Shown here: piece after piece, positions 1 to 8,264 of the stretch
How positions within the stretch are numbered: the stretch's first letter is position 1
Layout: each line of letters starts with the position of its first letter
DNA from: an uncultured Planktomarina sp.
GTDB taxonomy: Bacteria; Pseudomonadota; Alphaproteobacteria; Rhodobacterales; Rhodobacteraceae
Length of the DNA stretch: 58,140 nt
Reading direction: 5' to 3'
NCBI GenBank assembly: GCA_905182425.1
Contig: CAJJBP010000020.1
Span: 1 to 58,140 of the forward strand
Program-made: the position numbers and the translations under genes
The notes under the pieces: generated by a model
Database searches by the model: none
The model's input: only the letters and a program-made list of their open reading frames with translations
Told to the model about the DNA's origin: nothing

Positions 1-240
1 CGTGCAGAGAGTGGCTCAATGAGTGATGCTGATGCTGCTATGATTAAAGTATTTTGTTCTGAAATGCTGAATAAGATTGCTGATGATGCGGTGCAAATTT
101 TTGGCGGCATGGGGCTTATGGAAGAGATGCCGATACAACGCTTCTGGCGTGATAGTCGATTGGAGCGTATCTGGGATGGAACTTCTGAGATACAACGCCA
201 TATTATTACACGATCAATACTGCGACCTCTGGGTGCATGA
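1..240 (+). CDS. acyl-CoA dehydrogenase, C-terminal end (cut by window start)
   Basis: The frame is open from base 1, so this is the 3' end of a longer gene. The visible ~80 residues are the C-terminal helical domain of the acyl-CoA dehydrogenase family: the segment QIFGGMGLMEE followed by RIWDGTSEIQR is the family's conserved C-terminal FAD/dimer-contact region. Such enzymes oxidise an acyl-CoA to the 2-enoyl-CoA with FAD and pass electrons to ETF in the cytoplasm. The stop overlaps the next gene's start (ATGA), so it is translationally coupled to an acyl-CoA synthetase, which suggests a carboxylic-acid activation/oxidation operon continuing to the left. The substrate cannot be inferred from this fragment. 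Confidence 0.9.
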   Translation, partial: RAESGSMSDADAAMIKVFCSEMLNKIADDAVQIFGGMGLMEEMPIQRFWRDSRLERIWDGTSEIQRHIITRSILRPLGA

Positions 241-2360
241 CCCCTCTTCGCCGCGCAAATTTTCAACGCCTGTTAAAGCCGCGGCATATTGTTTTTATCG
301 GTGGCCGCTATGCCATTATAGCTATTGATGAGGCCCGACGGCGTGGATTTGATGGAGAAATGTGGGCCGTAAACCCCAAGCGATCTGATTTGGCAGGCGT
401 TCCCTGTGTTGCTTCTATAGAAGATCTACCTGTCGCACCTGACGCTGTTTACTTGGCCATCCCAGCTAGCGACGTGGTTGGGGCATTACGTAGTTTGGCT
501 CTTTTAGGGGCCGGAGGCGTGGTTTGTTTTTCAGCTGGGTTCAAAGAAGCGGGTAACGCTCAACAGGAAAAAGACCTCGTAGAGGCTACGGGAGATATGG
601 CCCTCATTGGCCCCAACTGTTACGGCCTAATAAACTATATTGATAATTCCGCCCTTTGGTCTTTTGAGCATGGAGGCTCGTCACCTGGCTATGGTGCGGC
701 TATCGTCACTCAGTCTGGGATGTTTTCCTCCGATATAACCATGAGCCAACGATCACTGCCGTTGGCTTATATGGTTTCGGCAGGCAATCAGGCAGTTTTG
801 GGCCAGGAAGACTTTTTAGATTTCTTTGCAGATGACCCAGCCGTACGAGCCATTGGACTACACATAGAGGGGCTGCAAGACATACCACACTTTGAACGCG
901 CCGCTTTAAAAGCTTTATCCAAGGGCATCCCGGTAGTGGTACTGAAGACTGGTAGTTCAAGTATTGGGTCTGAGCTGACTGTAAGCCATACAGGATCACT
1001 TTCCGGATCAGTAGAGCTTTACGAAGCTTTGTTTAAGAGGGTCGGTATTATCAGTGTGTCCAACCCTTCACAATTTTTAGAAACATTGAAACTTTTATGT
1101 GTAGTTGGCGCTCCTAAGGGTCAAAACTTAGTGGGATTCACGTGTTCAGGTGGTGGGGCGACGATGCTTGCAGACCATGCTGAAAAGATTGGCCTAAGTT
1201 TCCCCGTAATAGATCCTGTACATAAAAACGAGTTAGCAACATTGCTACCAGCGATTGCTACAGTTTCTAATCCGCTGGACTATACAACCCCTATTTGGGG
1301 GCAAGCGGACATGACCTACCCAGTCTTTTCAAAAGCGATTTCGGCTGTTGAAGCAGACGCTGCAGTCTTAGTTCAAGACTACCCAGCAGAGGGGCTGGAC
1401 AGCTCAAAGGTTTCTTATCAGACGGATGCTATAGCATTCGCCCAGGCTGCAAAAGAACGAGGTTTGCCTGCTGTCATTTGCGCTACCCTTCCAGAAAATT
1501 TAGATAAAAAAACCCGTGAGTTTTTGATCTCTGAAGGTGTAGCGCCAATGCAGGGCATTCACGAAACTTTGAATGCTGTCCACACTGCTGCAAGTTGGTT
1601 TCAAGAACGTGCGCGCATCTTGTCAGCAGGGACTGTTGCTTTGTTGCCTAGTTGGGAAGTTGGCGAGAAAGTCATGTTAACTGAGCATGAAGGTAAGCAA
1701 TGGTTAGCGGCCAAAGGGATTCCTGTGCCAAAGTGTCGGCTTGTGTCCAGCAAACAGCTTGGTGCTGCGGCCAGTCAGATAGGCTATCCGGTGGTGCTGA
1801 AAATGATTAGCCCACTTTTGGCACATAAAACTGAAGCTGGCGCAGTAGTGTTGAACCTTAAAGAAGAAAATGCAGTTTCTAATGCGGCATTACGTATGAC
1901 GGCTGATGTATTTGCTTACAACCCGAAAGTGGTGACAGACCAATTTCTTGTTGAAGCCATGTTGGAAAAGCCCTTGGCGGAGCTAATTATTAACTTACGA
2001 AGTGACTCTCAGTTTGGAGCAGCTTTGGTGTTGGGTAGCGGTGGCATTCTTGTTGAATTAGTAGCCGATTCCGTTACGCTGCTTCTGCCTGCAACGCAGG
2101 AAGACATCGTTTGCGCGCTTAAAGCGCTAAGGGTGAGCGGATTACTTCAGGGTTTTCGTGGCCAGAAAAAAGCAGACATCCAGAAGATAAGTATGGAAAT
2201 ACATCGGCTGTGCATCGCTTACCTTGACGACCAGAAGTCCATAGCGGAAATTGAAATTAATCCGTTTTTTGTATACTCTGATCAAGTATGTGCTGTGGAC
2301 GCTTTGTTGCACAGAAGGCTGCCTGTCAACAAGGTAAGACTGATGAAACACACTTCTTAG
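237..2360 (+). CDS. ADP-forming acyl-CoA synthetase family protein (CoA-binding plus ATP-grasp)
   Basis: A 707-residue fused acyl-CoA synthetase of the ADP-forming (acetate-CoA ligase/Pat-like) superfamily, which makes acyl-CoA from acid, CoA and ATP. Order: CoA-binding Rossmann domain (about 1-130, ending with GPNCYG), two succinyl-CoA-ligase-like flavodoxin domains (about 150-460) with the phospho-histidine region SHTGSLSGS near residue 250, then an ATP-grasp domain (about 480-700) opening with PVVLKMISPLLAHKTEAG. All blocks are present and the length is normal. The start overlaps the upstream dehydrogenase stop. The substrate is unknown; the pairing with an acyl-CoA dehydrogenase suggests an organic acid that is activated and then oxidised. 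It could also be annotated as a CoA-binding protein/acetyltransferase-like ligase without its GNAT domain. Confidence 0.88.
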   Translation: MTPLRRANFQRLLKPRHIVFIGGRYAIIAIDEARRRGFDGEMWAVNPKRSDLAGVPCVASIEDLPVAPDAVYLAIPASDVVGALRSLALLGAGGVVCFSAGFKEAGNAQQEKDLVEATGDMALIGPNCYGLINYIDNSALWSFEHGGSSPGYGAAIVTQSGMFSSDITMSQRSLPLAYMVSAGNQAVLGQEDFLDFFADDPAVRAIGLHIEGLQDIPHFERAALKALSKGIPVVVLKTGSSSIGSELTVSHTGSLSGSVELYEALFKRVGIISVSNPSQFLETLKLLCVVGAPKGQNLVGFTCSGGGATMLADHAEKIGLSFPVIDPVHKNELATLLPAIATVSNPLDYTTPIWGQADMTYPVFSKAISAVEADAAVLVQDYPAEGLDSSKVSYQTDAIAFAQAAKERGLPAVICATLPENLDKKTREFLISEGVAPMQGIHETLNAVHTAASWFQERARILSAGTVALLPSWEVGEKVMLTEHEGKQWLAAKGIPVPKCRLVSSKQLGAAASQIGYPVVLKMISPLLAHKTEAGAVVLNLKEENAVSNAALRMTADVFAYNPKVVTDQFLVEAMLEKPLAELIINLRSDSQFGAALVLGSGGILVELVADSVTLLLPATQEDIVCALKALRVSGLLQGFRGQKKADIQKISMEIHRLCIAYLDDQKSIAEIEINPFFVYSDQVCAVDALLHRRLPVNKVRLMKHTS

Positions 2361-2379
2361 TAACCGAGTTCTGTCTGGG

Positions 2380-3429
2380 CTAGCGATAAGTCGTTGTGGA
2401 CCCGGACCCAGTGGACTTAGGTTTGGATATAGCTTCGACCATATCACGGAGGGATACTTGGCCGATTGCCTTTTTTCCTTTCATGACTGTCACCAGATTA
2501 TAATCAGACTCTACCATCTGTTGCATTGCTTGCTCAATGGGCAAATCACCGTCTAATGGCAGCCCTTCTTTTGAACCAACGTCGTGCGAAAGAGTATTTA
2601 AAGTCAGAACTCGGGCGCGGTTCACATCTTTAGTGAAATCAGCAACATAATCATTAGCTGGTTTTAAAACGATTTTTTGTGGTGTACCTTTTTGGATTAA
2701 TTCACCGTCACGTAATATCGCAATATCATCACCAATTCTTAAAGCTTCGTCCAAATCATGCGTTATAAAGACAATTGTTTTGTGTAGTTCATCCTGTAAA
2801 TCTAACAAAATAGCCTGCATATCTGCACGAATTAGTGGATCAAGTGCTGAAAAAGCCTCATCCATAAGTAAAATATCAGCGTCGGTTGCAAGCGCACGCG
2901 CTAGCCCCACGCGCTGTTGCATGCCGCCCGAAAGTTGAGCAGGGAACCTATCTTCAAAACCTGACAAACCGACACGGTCCAACCAATGTTGGGCTCTTTT
3001 TTCACCTTCACTGGTGACTACTCCCTGTATGTTTAAACCATACATTGCGTTTTCTAAAACAGTTCGATGTGGCATCAATCCAAAGTTCTGAAAAACCATC
3101 GAAGCACCAAAACGTCGAAAATCTTGAATTTTATCTTGATCCATTGCAAGCACATTTTCGCCGTCTACAATTATTTCCCCAACTGTTGGCTCAATCAAAC
3201 GGTTAATGTGTCTTATTAGGGTTGATTTTCCAGACCCGGACAGACCCATAATTACATTGATAGAACTTGCCGAAATACCAATATTGACATCTTGTAAACC
3301 CAAAACATGCTGATATTGATCCAAGAGTTCTTGTTTCCCAAGTCCGTTTGCCACGAGCTCGACCATGTTTTTATCATCTGGTCCAAATATTTTATAAAGA
3401 TTTTTTATTTCAATTTTGTAATCAGACAT
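2380..3429 (-). CDS. proV: glycine betaine/proline ABC transporter ATP-binding protein
   Basis: ATPase subunit of a betaine/proline-betaine (OpuA/ProU) importer; it hydrolyses ATP on the cytoplasmic face. Walker A GLSGSGKST lies near residue 60, the signature LSGGMQQRVGLARAL near 163, and Walker B ILLMDEAFSALDP near 185. The C-terminal ~100 residues hold a CBS-like segment (VTVMKGKKAIGQVSLRDMV), which in OpuA senses ionic strength. An upstream in-frame start at 3489 exists, but the ATG at 3429 has a GGGAAGG ribosome site and sits 8 bp inside the permease end, so I prefer it (349 aa). It is last in proXWV. Very likely osmolyte uptake; choline or another betaine is possible. Confidence 0.93.
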   Translation of the reverse strand: MSDYKIEIKNLYKIFGPDDKNMVELVANGLGKQELLDQYQHVLGLQDVNIGISASSINVIMGLSGSGKSTLIRHINRLIEPTVGEIIVDGENVLAMDQDKIQDFRRFGASMVFQNFGLMPHRTVLENAMYGLNIQGVVTSEGEKRAQHWLDRVGLSGFEDRFPAQLSGGMQQRVGLARALATDADILLMDEAFSALDPLIRADMQAILLDLQDELHKTIVFITHDLDEALRIGDDIAILRDGELIQKGTPQKIVLKPANDYVADFTKDVNRARVLTLNTLSHDVGSKEGLPLDGDLPIEQAMQQMVESDYNLVTVMKGKKAIGQVSLRDMVEAISKPKSTGSGSTTTYR

Positions 3430-4312
3430 CGCTGCCGCCTTCCCGGTGGCGCTGTAAACGCTTACCATATTTTTGCGATACCCGATCAAATATAATTGCT
3501 AATGCAACGATAGCCAAACCATTCATCATTCCCAGGGCAAGATATTGGTTCTGGATAGATTGTAGTACTGGAACGCCGAGACCTTTTACACCAATCATTG
3601 AGGCAATGACCACCATTGCCAGAGCCATCATAATCGTTTGGTTTACGCCAGCAAAAATGTTTGGCAACGCCAACGGCAGCTGGACCTTAAAAAGACGTTG
3701 CCGGTAATTTGATCCAAACGCATCAGCAGCCTCAAGGATTTCTTTATCAACCAAACGCAAACCTAGATTAGTAAGACGTACAATCGGTGGCATTGCATAG
3801 ACGCATACCGCTATTAAACCTGGGACTTTTCCAATCCCTAAAAGCATGACAACGGGTAGAAGGTAGACAAAAATCGGTATGGTCTGCATTATATCCAGCA
3901 CTGGTGTTATCATTGCTTGCAGCCTATCAGATTTTGACATCGCAATGCCGATTGGAATACCCAGTGCAATGCAAATGAAGGTTGCTACCGAAATCAGCGC
4001 AACAGTCGACATGGTGTTATTCCACATGCCCAGATAACCAATTACTAAAAATGAAATTGCTGCTCCAACTGATAGCTGCCAGCTTCGGGAACCTAAGTAA
4101 CTCAGACCTGCTACTACTGCTATAATGATAGGCCACGGTGTGGCTAAAAGTAATTTTTCAAAATTAACTAAAAAATAGAAAAGAGGATCAAAAAAAGCTT
4201 CGATACTTTCTCCCCAAGACCTTGAAAACTCTTTAAATGAGGAGTCGATCCCCTTTTTTAAGTCTCTTAAATCTGCGCGTTCCATTGCTGGAAACTTATC
4301 AAAAAAGCTCAT
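3422..4312 (-). CDS. proW: glycine betaine/proline ABC transporter permease
   Basis: Inner-membrane permease of the ProU-type system, 296 residues. After an amphipathic N-terminal ~50 residues come about six hydrophobic segments and the binding-protein-dependent permease domain, with the coupling-helix region EILEAADAFGSNYRQRLFKVQLP contacting ProV (quoted part: EAADAFGSN). GIPIGIAMSKSDRL and VYLLPVVMLLGIG are typical of ProW/OpuAB. It lies between proX, separated by a hairpin, and proV, which it overlaps. It moves betaine from the binding protein into the cytoplasm. Confidence 0.92.
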   Translation of the reverse strand: MSFFDKFPAMERADLRDLKKGIDSSFKEFSRSWGESIEAFFDPLFYFLVNFEKLLLATPWPIIIAVVAGLSYLGSRSWQLSVGAAISFLVIGYLGMWNNTMSTVALISVATFICIALGIPIGIAMSKSDRLQAMITPVLDIMQTIPIFVYLLPVVMLLGIGKVPGLIAVCVYAMPPIVRLTNLGLRLVDKEILEAADAFGSNYRQRLFKVQLPLALPNIFAGVNQTIMMALAMVVIASMIGVKGLGVPVLQSIQNQYLALGMMNGLAIVALAIIFDRVSQKYGKRLQRHREGGSDV

Positions 4313-4334
4313 GCTGAAACCTCGTGTACGAAAT

Positions 4335-4373
4335 AAAAAAGCCTGCTAGCAAAACAGCTAACAGACTTTTTTT
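4335..4373 (-). terminator. intercistronic hairpin with T-tract between proX and proW
   Basis: On the minus strand AGTCTGTTAGC pairs with GCTAGCAGGCT across a 6-nt TGTTTT loop, flanked by A and T runs. Two of the eleven pairs are G-U on the minus-strand RNA and would be A-C mismatches on the plus strand, so the structure works only for transcripts running proX to proW. The position just after the binding-protein gene fits a partial terminator/attenuator or RNA-stabilising stem, which would give more ProX than ProW and ProV. Confidence 0.75.
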
Positions 4374-4385
4374 GGATTGTTTAGT

Positions 4386-5393
4386 TTAAAGTGCGGCTTT
4401 TACTTTAGCTGCAACATCAGCGGGAATCCACTGCATCCATACATCCTCATGACGTGTCATGAATTCTGCTGCGGCATCAGGACCGTCAGCCTGCTCTGCA
4501 TCCATGTACACAAGCATGGCACCCATTACTGAGCCTGGGTAGACCCGCTTAGCAAAGTAATCCATTGTAACGCCTGCTTTTGACTTGAAGCTATCTGTTA
4601 CCACTGTGTGGACTTCAGATGCAGTCCAAGATGAAGGCTTTGGATCATCACAGTCCTGTTCTGCTTTGGCAATACAGCCATCCCAGTTTTCGCTGCCAGC
4701 AAAAGGGACTCCAAATGGCATAAGCTTCATGCCATATTTACCAATGTTAAGGGTTGGAGCCCAGTAATAACCAAACCAATTTTCACCACGTTCGTTTGCT
4801 TTAATCATCGATCCGTCAAGACCTGCCTGTGAGCCTGGATCAATTAGAACCCAACCTTTTTTCTCCATTTCAAAGGCGCGGAACAAATTGATATTTGACA
4901 ACTGACATCCCCAGCCTGCTGGACACCCAATAAAAGCGCCCTTTGAGGGGTCTTCTTTGTCAGGAAAAAGTTCTGGATGCTCTAGGACATCTAATACTGT
5001 TTTCAACTCAGGATGCTTGTCCGCTGTGTAAGGTGGTATCCACCATCCTTCACCTAAATCGGTTATCGGACCATTTACGGCAGAATGCAGGCGATTTTCT
5101 GCCATGGCAGCGTTTAAAGGCTCCCGGACGGCATTAATCCAAAGTTCAGGCGCAACATCTGGCGCTCCTTTTTCATTCATGGACGCGAAAGTTGTTGTTG
5201 TAGCACCAACAACCATCTCAACTGAGCAGCCGTACCCAGCTTCAAGAATGATTTTATCTACATTCGCCATAAGAGTGGCTGATGGCCAGTTCATGTCTGC
5301 CATGGTAATATCACCACAATCAGCAGTTGCAGAAGATCCTAAGACCGTCATCGCTGATGCTATGTATAAACCTGTTATAGTTTTAAGTTTCAT
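4386..5393 (-). CDS. proX: glycine betaine/proline ABC transporter substrate-binding protein
   Basis: Periplasmic binding protein of the OpuAC/ProX type, about 335 residues. A signal peptide is visible (MKLKTITGLYIASAMTVLG ending near SSATA-DCG). The mature part has OpuAC features, including GWWIPPYTADKHPELKT and repeated Trp/Tyr residues of the aromatic cage for quaternary amines (WFGYYWAPT). I chose the ATG at 5393 because GGGAGGAATT lies directly before it; a start at 5405 would place that ribosome site inside the gene. First gene of proXWV, with its own upstream region of about 270 bp shared with a divergent ureohydrolase gene. Confidence 0.92.
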   Translation of the reverse strand: MKLKTITGLYIASAMTVLGSSATADCGDITMADMNWPSATLMANVDKIILEAGYGCSVEMVVGATTTTFASMNEKGAPDVAPELWINAVREPLNAAMAENRLHSAVNGPITDLGEGWWIPPYTADKHPELKTVLDVLEHPELFPDKEDPSKGAFIGCPAGWGCQLSNINLFRAFEMEKKGWVLIDPGSQAGLDGSMIKANERGENWFGYYWAPTLNIGKYGMKLMPFGVPFAGSENWDGCIAKAEQDCDDPKPSSWTASEVHTVVTDSFKSKAGVTMDYFAKRVYPGSVMGAMLVYMDAEQADGPDAAAEFMTRHEDVWMQWIPADVAAKVKAAL

Positions 5394-5449
5394 AATTCCT
5401 CCCAAAATTTATTTACTGCGAAAACCCACAGATTACTTAAACAATTTTA

Positions 5450-5478
5450 GTAATAGTCGAATAGCATCACTTTTACAA
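5450..5478 (-). promoter_or_regulatory. possible sigma70-type promoter for proXWV
   Basis: On the minus strand TTGTAA (5478-5473) and TATTAC (5455-5450) are separated by 17 bp, and each matches 4 of 6 consensus bases. The site is about 60 bp upstream of the proX start in an AT-rich divergent spacer. A match this loose can be chance. Confidence 0.3.
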
Positions 5479-5667
5479 TTTCTTAAATATGTATTTATCT
5501 AACGTCACTTTAACTTAAATTTAGTAAGGCTGCTGAGCGCCACAATAGTAATAAAATGTTCGCAGTAGCTTCCTTGCGTCCACCTATTACGTTATCAGCA
5601 TCCTGACTTTACTGTATCAAAGCATTTTTAGGGTCTAATACTAAAAGAGATGGACAAGGATTAATCA

Positions 5668-6663
5668 GTGACCGATAATCATTTAAACTCAATGATGGAA
5701 AATCTCTATTGGTGGGGTATTCCTACTCTTTTCAGATGCCCTCAAAAAGATCAATCTAGACACGATATTGCTTTAGTTGGCGTGCCTCACTCCACTGGGA
5801 ATGGAACAACTGAACGCGACCAACATCTTGGTCCCCGAGCTGTACGCAACGTATCCTCGATAGGTAGGCGCGCTCACACAGATTTCCAAATAAACCCCTG
5901 GGAATGTGCTAAAGTTGTTGATGTTGGCGATGTGCCATTTCCACGTGCAAATGACAATGAAGACTGTATCGAACAAATTACTCAGTTTTTTAAACAAATC
6001 GACGAAATAGGCACTAGACCCGTTTCAGTCGGTGGAGATCATTCTATAACTGGGGGCATTGTACAGGCTCTCGGTTGTGGGAAGATCGCTGAGGGAAAAC
6101 CGATTTGTTTTCTCCATCTAGATGCGCATACCGATGTTTTTACCAAAGTTGATCACTTTCTTGGTGCTAAAAAATCTGCAGCTCATTGGGGAGCTTACCT
6201 AGCCGATCAAGGCAAAGTTGATCCAAAACACTCAATGCAAATTGGATTACGGGGTCATGCTCGAACCTTGGATTGGCTCGATCCCTCCTTTGAATACGGG
6301 TATAACGTTGTCACTATGAAAGATTTTAGAAAGCGTGGAATATTAGACGTAGTCGATCAAATTAAAACAGTTTTGGAAGGGCGTCCAGTTTACATTACAT
6401 TTGATCTTGATTGTTTAGACCCAAGCGTTGCGCCTGGTGTCGCTAACATCGAAGCAGGAGAAAAGGGCTTTGATATTGATGAAGCAATTAGTTTACTTCA
6501 CGCCGTAAGAGGCATGAATATTGTTGGGGGAGACGTAGTGTGCATGATGCCCACGAAAGATAACCCAAATCAAATTACAGCGCTCACCGCTACATCTATA
6601 ATGTTCGAAATAATATCAATGATTGCAGAAAACGTGGCCAAAAAAAATAATATTATTATCTAA
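5668..6663 (+). CDS. ureohydrolase (agmatinase/arginase family)
   Basis: A 331-residue dinuclear-manganese ureohydrolase, which splits a guanidino compound into urea and an amine. The three metal motifs are intact: GGDHS near residue 121, HLDAHTD near 150 and FDLDCLDPS near 244. The loop after the last motif reads APGVANIEAGE, where classical agmatinases have a GTGTPEPGG-like loop, so the substrate (agmatine, guanidinobutyrate, guanidinopropionate or another) should not be assumed. It starts at GTG with AAGGA seven bases upstream. It is divergent from proXWV, and a thioesterase gene follows about 100 bp downstream on the same strand. Confidence 0.85.
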   Translation: MTDNHLNSMMENLYWWGIPTLFRCPQKDQSRHDIALVGVPHSTGNGTTERDQHLGPRAVRNVSSIGRRAHTDFQINPWECAKVVDVGDVPFPRANDNEDCIEQITQFFKQIDEIGTRPVSVGGDHSITGGIVQALGCGKIAEGKPICFLHLDAHTDVFTKVDHFLGAKKSAAHWGAYLADQGKVDPKHSMQIGLRGHARTLDWLDPSFEYGYNVVTMKDFRKRGILDVVDQIKTVLEGRPVYITFDLDCLDPSVAPGVANIEAGEKGFDIDEAISLLHAVRGMNIVGGDVVCMMPTKDNPNQITALTATSIMFEIISMIAENVAKKNNIII

Positions 6664-6768
6664 TTTTGACATCTTTCCTATCGTAGAAAAGCTCTAATAG
6701 CTAATAATAAGCGGCTCATATTTAGTGACAAATTTAGATGAACCCTGGCCCTCGAAAAAGAGACTAAA

Positions 6769-7218
6769 ATGCCCCATACTCTGCCGGCTACCCGTAAAGA
6801 CTATCCCGTATTTTATCAGCTGCCCACACGCTGGATGGATAATGATCAATACGGCCATATGAATAACGTGATCCATTATTCACTGATCGACACTGCAGTC
6901 ACCAATTGGCAATTAGAACAATCCGTTTTTGACTTATCAGGCGCCAAAGTCCGTTTTCTAGTGGTAGAAAGCGGCTGTGTCTATCATGATGAAGCAGGCT
7001 TTCCCGACCTTATTCACGCCGGCGTAAAGGTTGGACATATCGGCAAGTCATCCTGGAGATATGAGGTCGGCCTTTTCCGCAATGAAAATAACAATGCATT
7101 TGCGGAAGGTTTTTTTGCACAGGTGCAAGTATCTGCGGATAACAACGCCCCACTTGCCTTGAAGCCAGGTTTTCGGGCCTGCTTGGAAATTATAATGCAA
7201 ACGACCAAAGCCCGCTAA
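6769..7218 (+). CDS. acyl-CoA thioesterase (4HBT hotdog family)
   Basis: A 149-residue single-hotdog protein. The N-terminal motif RWMDNDQYGHMNN (about residues 21-33) is the 4-hydroxybenzoyl-CoA thioesterase signature, with the catalytic Asp within D-x-D-x-x-G-H-x-N. It is predicted to hydrolyse short- or medium-chain acyl-CoA thioesters in the cytoplasm. The ribosome site is weak (AAAAAGAGA). It stands alone between the ureohydrolase and a convergent operon. Substrate unknown. Confidence 0.8.
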   Translation: MPHTLPATRKDYPVFYQLPTRWMDNDQYGHMNNVIHYSLIDTAVTNWQLEQSVFDLSGAKVRFLVVESGCVYHDEAGFPDLIHAGVKVGHIGKSSWRYEVGLFRNENNNAFAEGFFAQVQVSADNNAPLALKPGFRACLEIIMQTTKAR

Positions 7219-7232
7219 GCTGACAAAACTAA

Positions 7233-8264
7233 TCATTCATATCCTGTCATCTCCAAATACCCACGCCCCGTATGAGAGCCAGTAAAGCGTACGGGGCCTT
7301 CCCAATAGGGTACAGATGTATCCATCCAACTTTGTGTATTTAACGCCGTAACAACGATATCGATGCCCGCATCAGGCAACATTACCCGCCATGTAGTAGG
7401 TACATCACGCCCAGCAACTTTTGACTGCTTGATCGGCTTTGCACTAAACGCTCCATCTGGGTAAGCGACCGGAGTCCCATCCTCACCGATTAGTGTAGCT
7501 TGAGTAAAAACGCTGTCACCTCGAAGCAAAAAGCCCATCAGCTTGAACCCATCATCAAAGGACAATGAGAACCAGTCCCACCCAATCTGATTAGCTCCCA
7601 GAGGTTTGGACGACCACTCATGGTCAAGCCACGCGTCTCCGGTTACATCCACATCGCCCAAAGGCAACTGCAATGTCCCTTTGATTTTTAAGAATGGTTG
7701 CGAAAAATAATACGATGCCTGCCCGTCCGCCGATTTAACCGAATATCCACCTGCGCCATGGAGCACCCGTGGTCCTGTCGCAGACAAGGCCATTTCATAG
7801 GCAAAATTGGGGCCAGCAGCTCGCAAGACAGCATTGCTATGTAGTCCAGAAAATATCCATTCGTCGATCCATGCTTCAAAAGGGTCTATATCCACACCAG
7901 CTTGTCCAATCCCACCGCGCGATAATCGTTCGGTCACAAAATGCGCATCAGGCGTTGTAACAGCCGCATGCCCCATCCAAAGCTGCGGCGAAGACCATCC
8001 TTCGTAATCCTTTGGAGAGAGTGCGGTGCGGAATAATGTCCATTGCAGCCCATAATCTTGTCCATCATCGCCCTGCAAATTAGCTGTCAAATACCACCAT
8101 TCGACCCTAAAGTCTGGATGTGACCCATCATCAAATGGAAATTGAAACATCGGATTAGTTTCAGGCAGCTCAAAGCCCTCTGAACCAGACCCAAGCCCTG
8201 CAAAGCCCTGCGCAAAACTTACCAACGGCAGCCACAACAAAAAGAAAATCAACCTAAAGTTCAC
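7233..8264 (-). CDS. secreted lipocalin-like / carotenoid 1,2-hydratase-family protein (AttH-like)
   Basis: 343 residues with a signal peptide (MNFRLIFFLLWLPLVSFAQG). The mature part matches the CrtC/AttH lipocalin-fold family: HPDFRVEWWYLTANLQ near the start, DAWLDHEWSSKPL in the middle and GRGYLEMTGYE at the end are hallmarks as I know them. CrtC members hydrate carotenoids, while AttH-type members of unknown activity are encoded with an ABC transporter, as here. It overlaps the upstream permease gene by 11 bp, so all three genes form one operon. No carotenoid genes are nearby, so I favour a periplasmic partner of the transporter over a pigment enzyme. Confidence 0.78.
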   Translation of the reverse strand: MNFRLIFFLLWLPLVSFAQGFAGLGSGSEGFELPETNPMFQFPFDDGSHPDFRVEWWYLTANLQGDDGQDYGLQWTLFRTALSPKDYEGWSSPQLWMGHAAVTTPDAHFVTERLSRGGIGQAGVDIDPFEAWIDEWIFSGLHSNAVLRAAGPNFAYEMALSATGPRVLHGAGGYSVKSADGQASYYFSQPFLKIKGTLQLPLGDVDVTGDAWLDHEWSSKPLGANQIGWDWFSLSFDDGFKLMGFLLRGDSVFTQATLIGEDGTPVAYPDGAFSAKPIKQSKVAGRDVPTTWRVMLPDAGIDIVVTALNTQSWMDTSVPYWEGPVRFTGSHTGRGYLEMTGYE

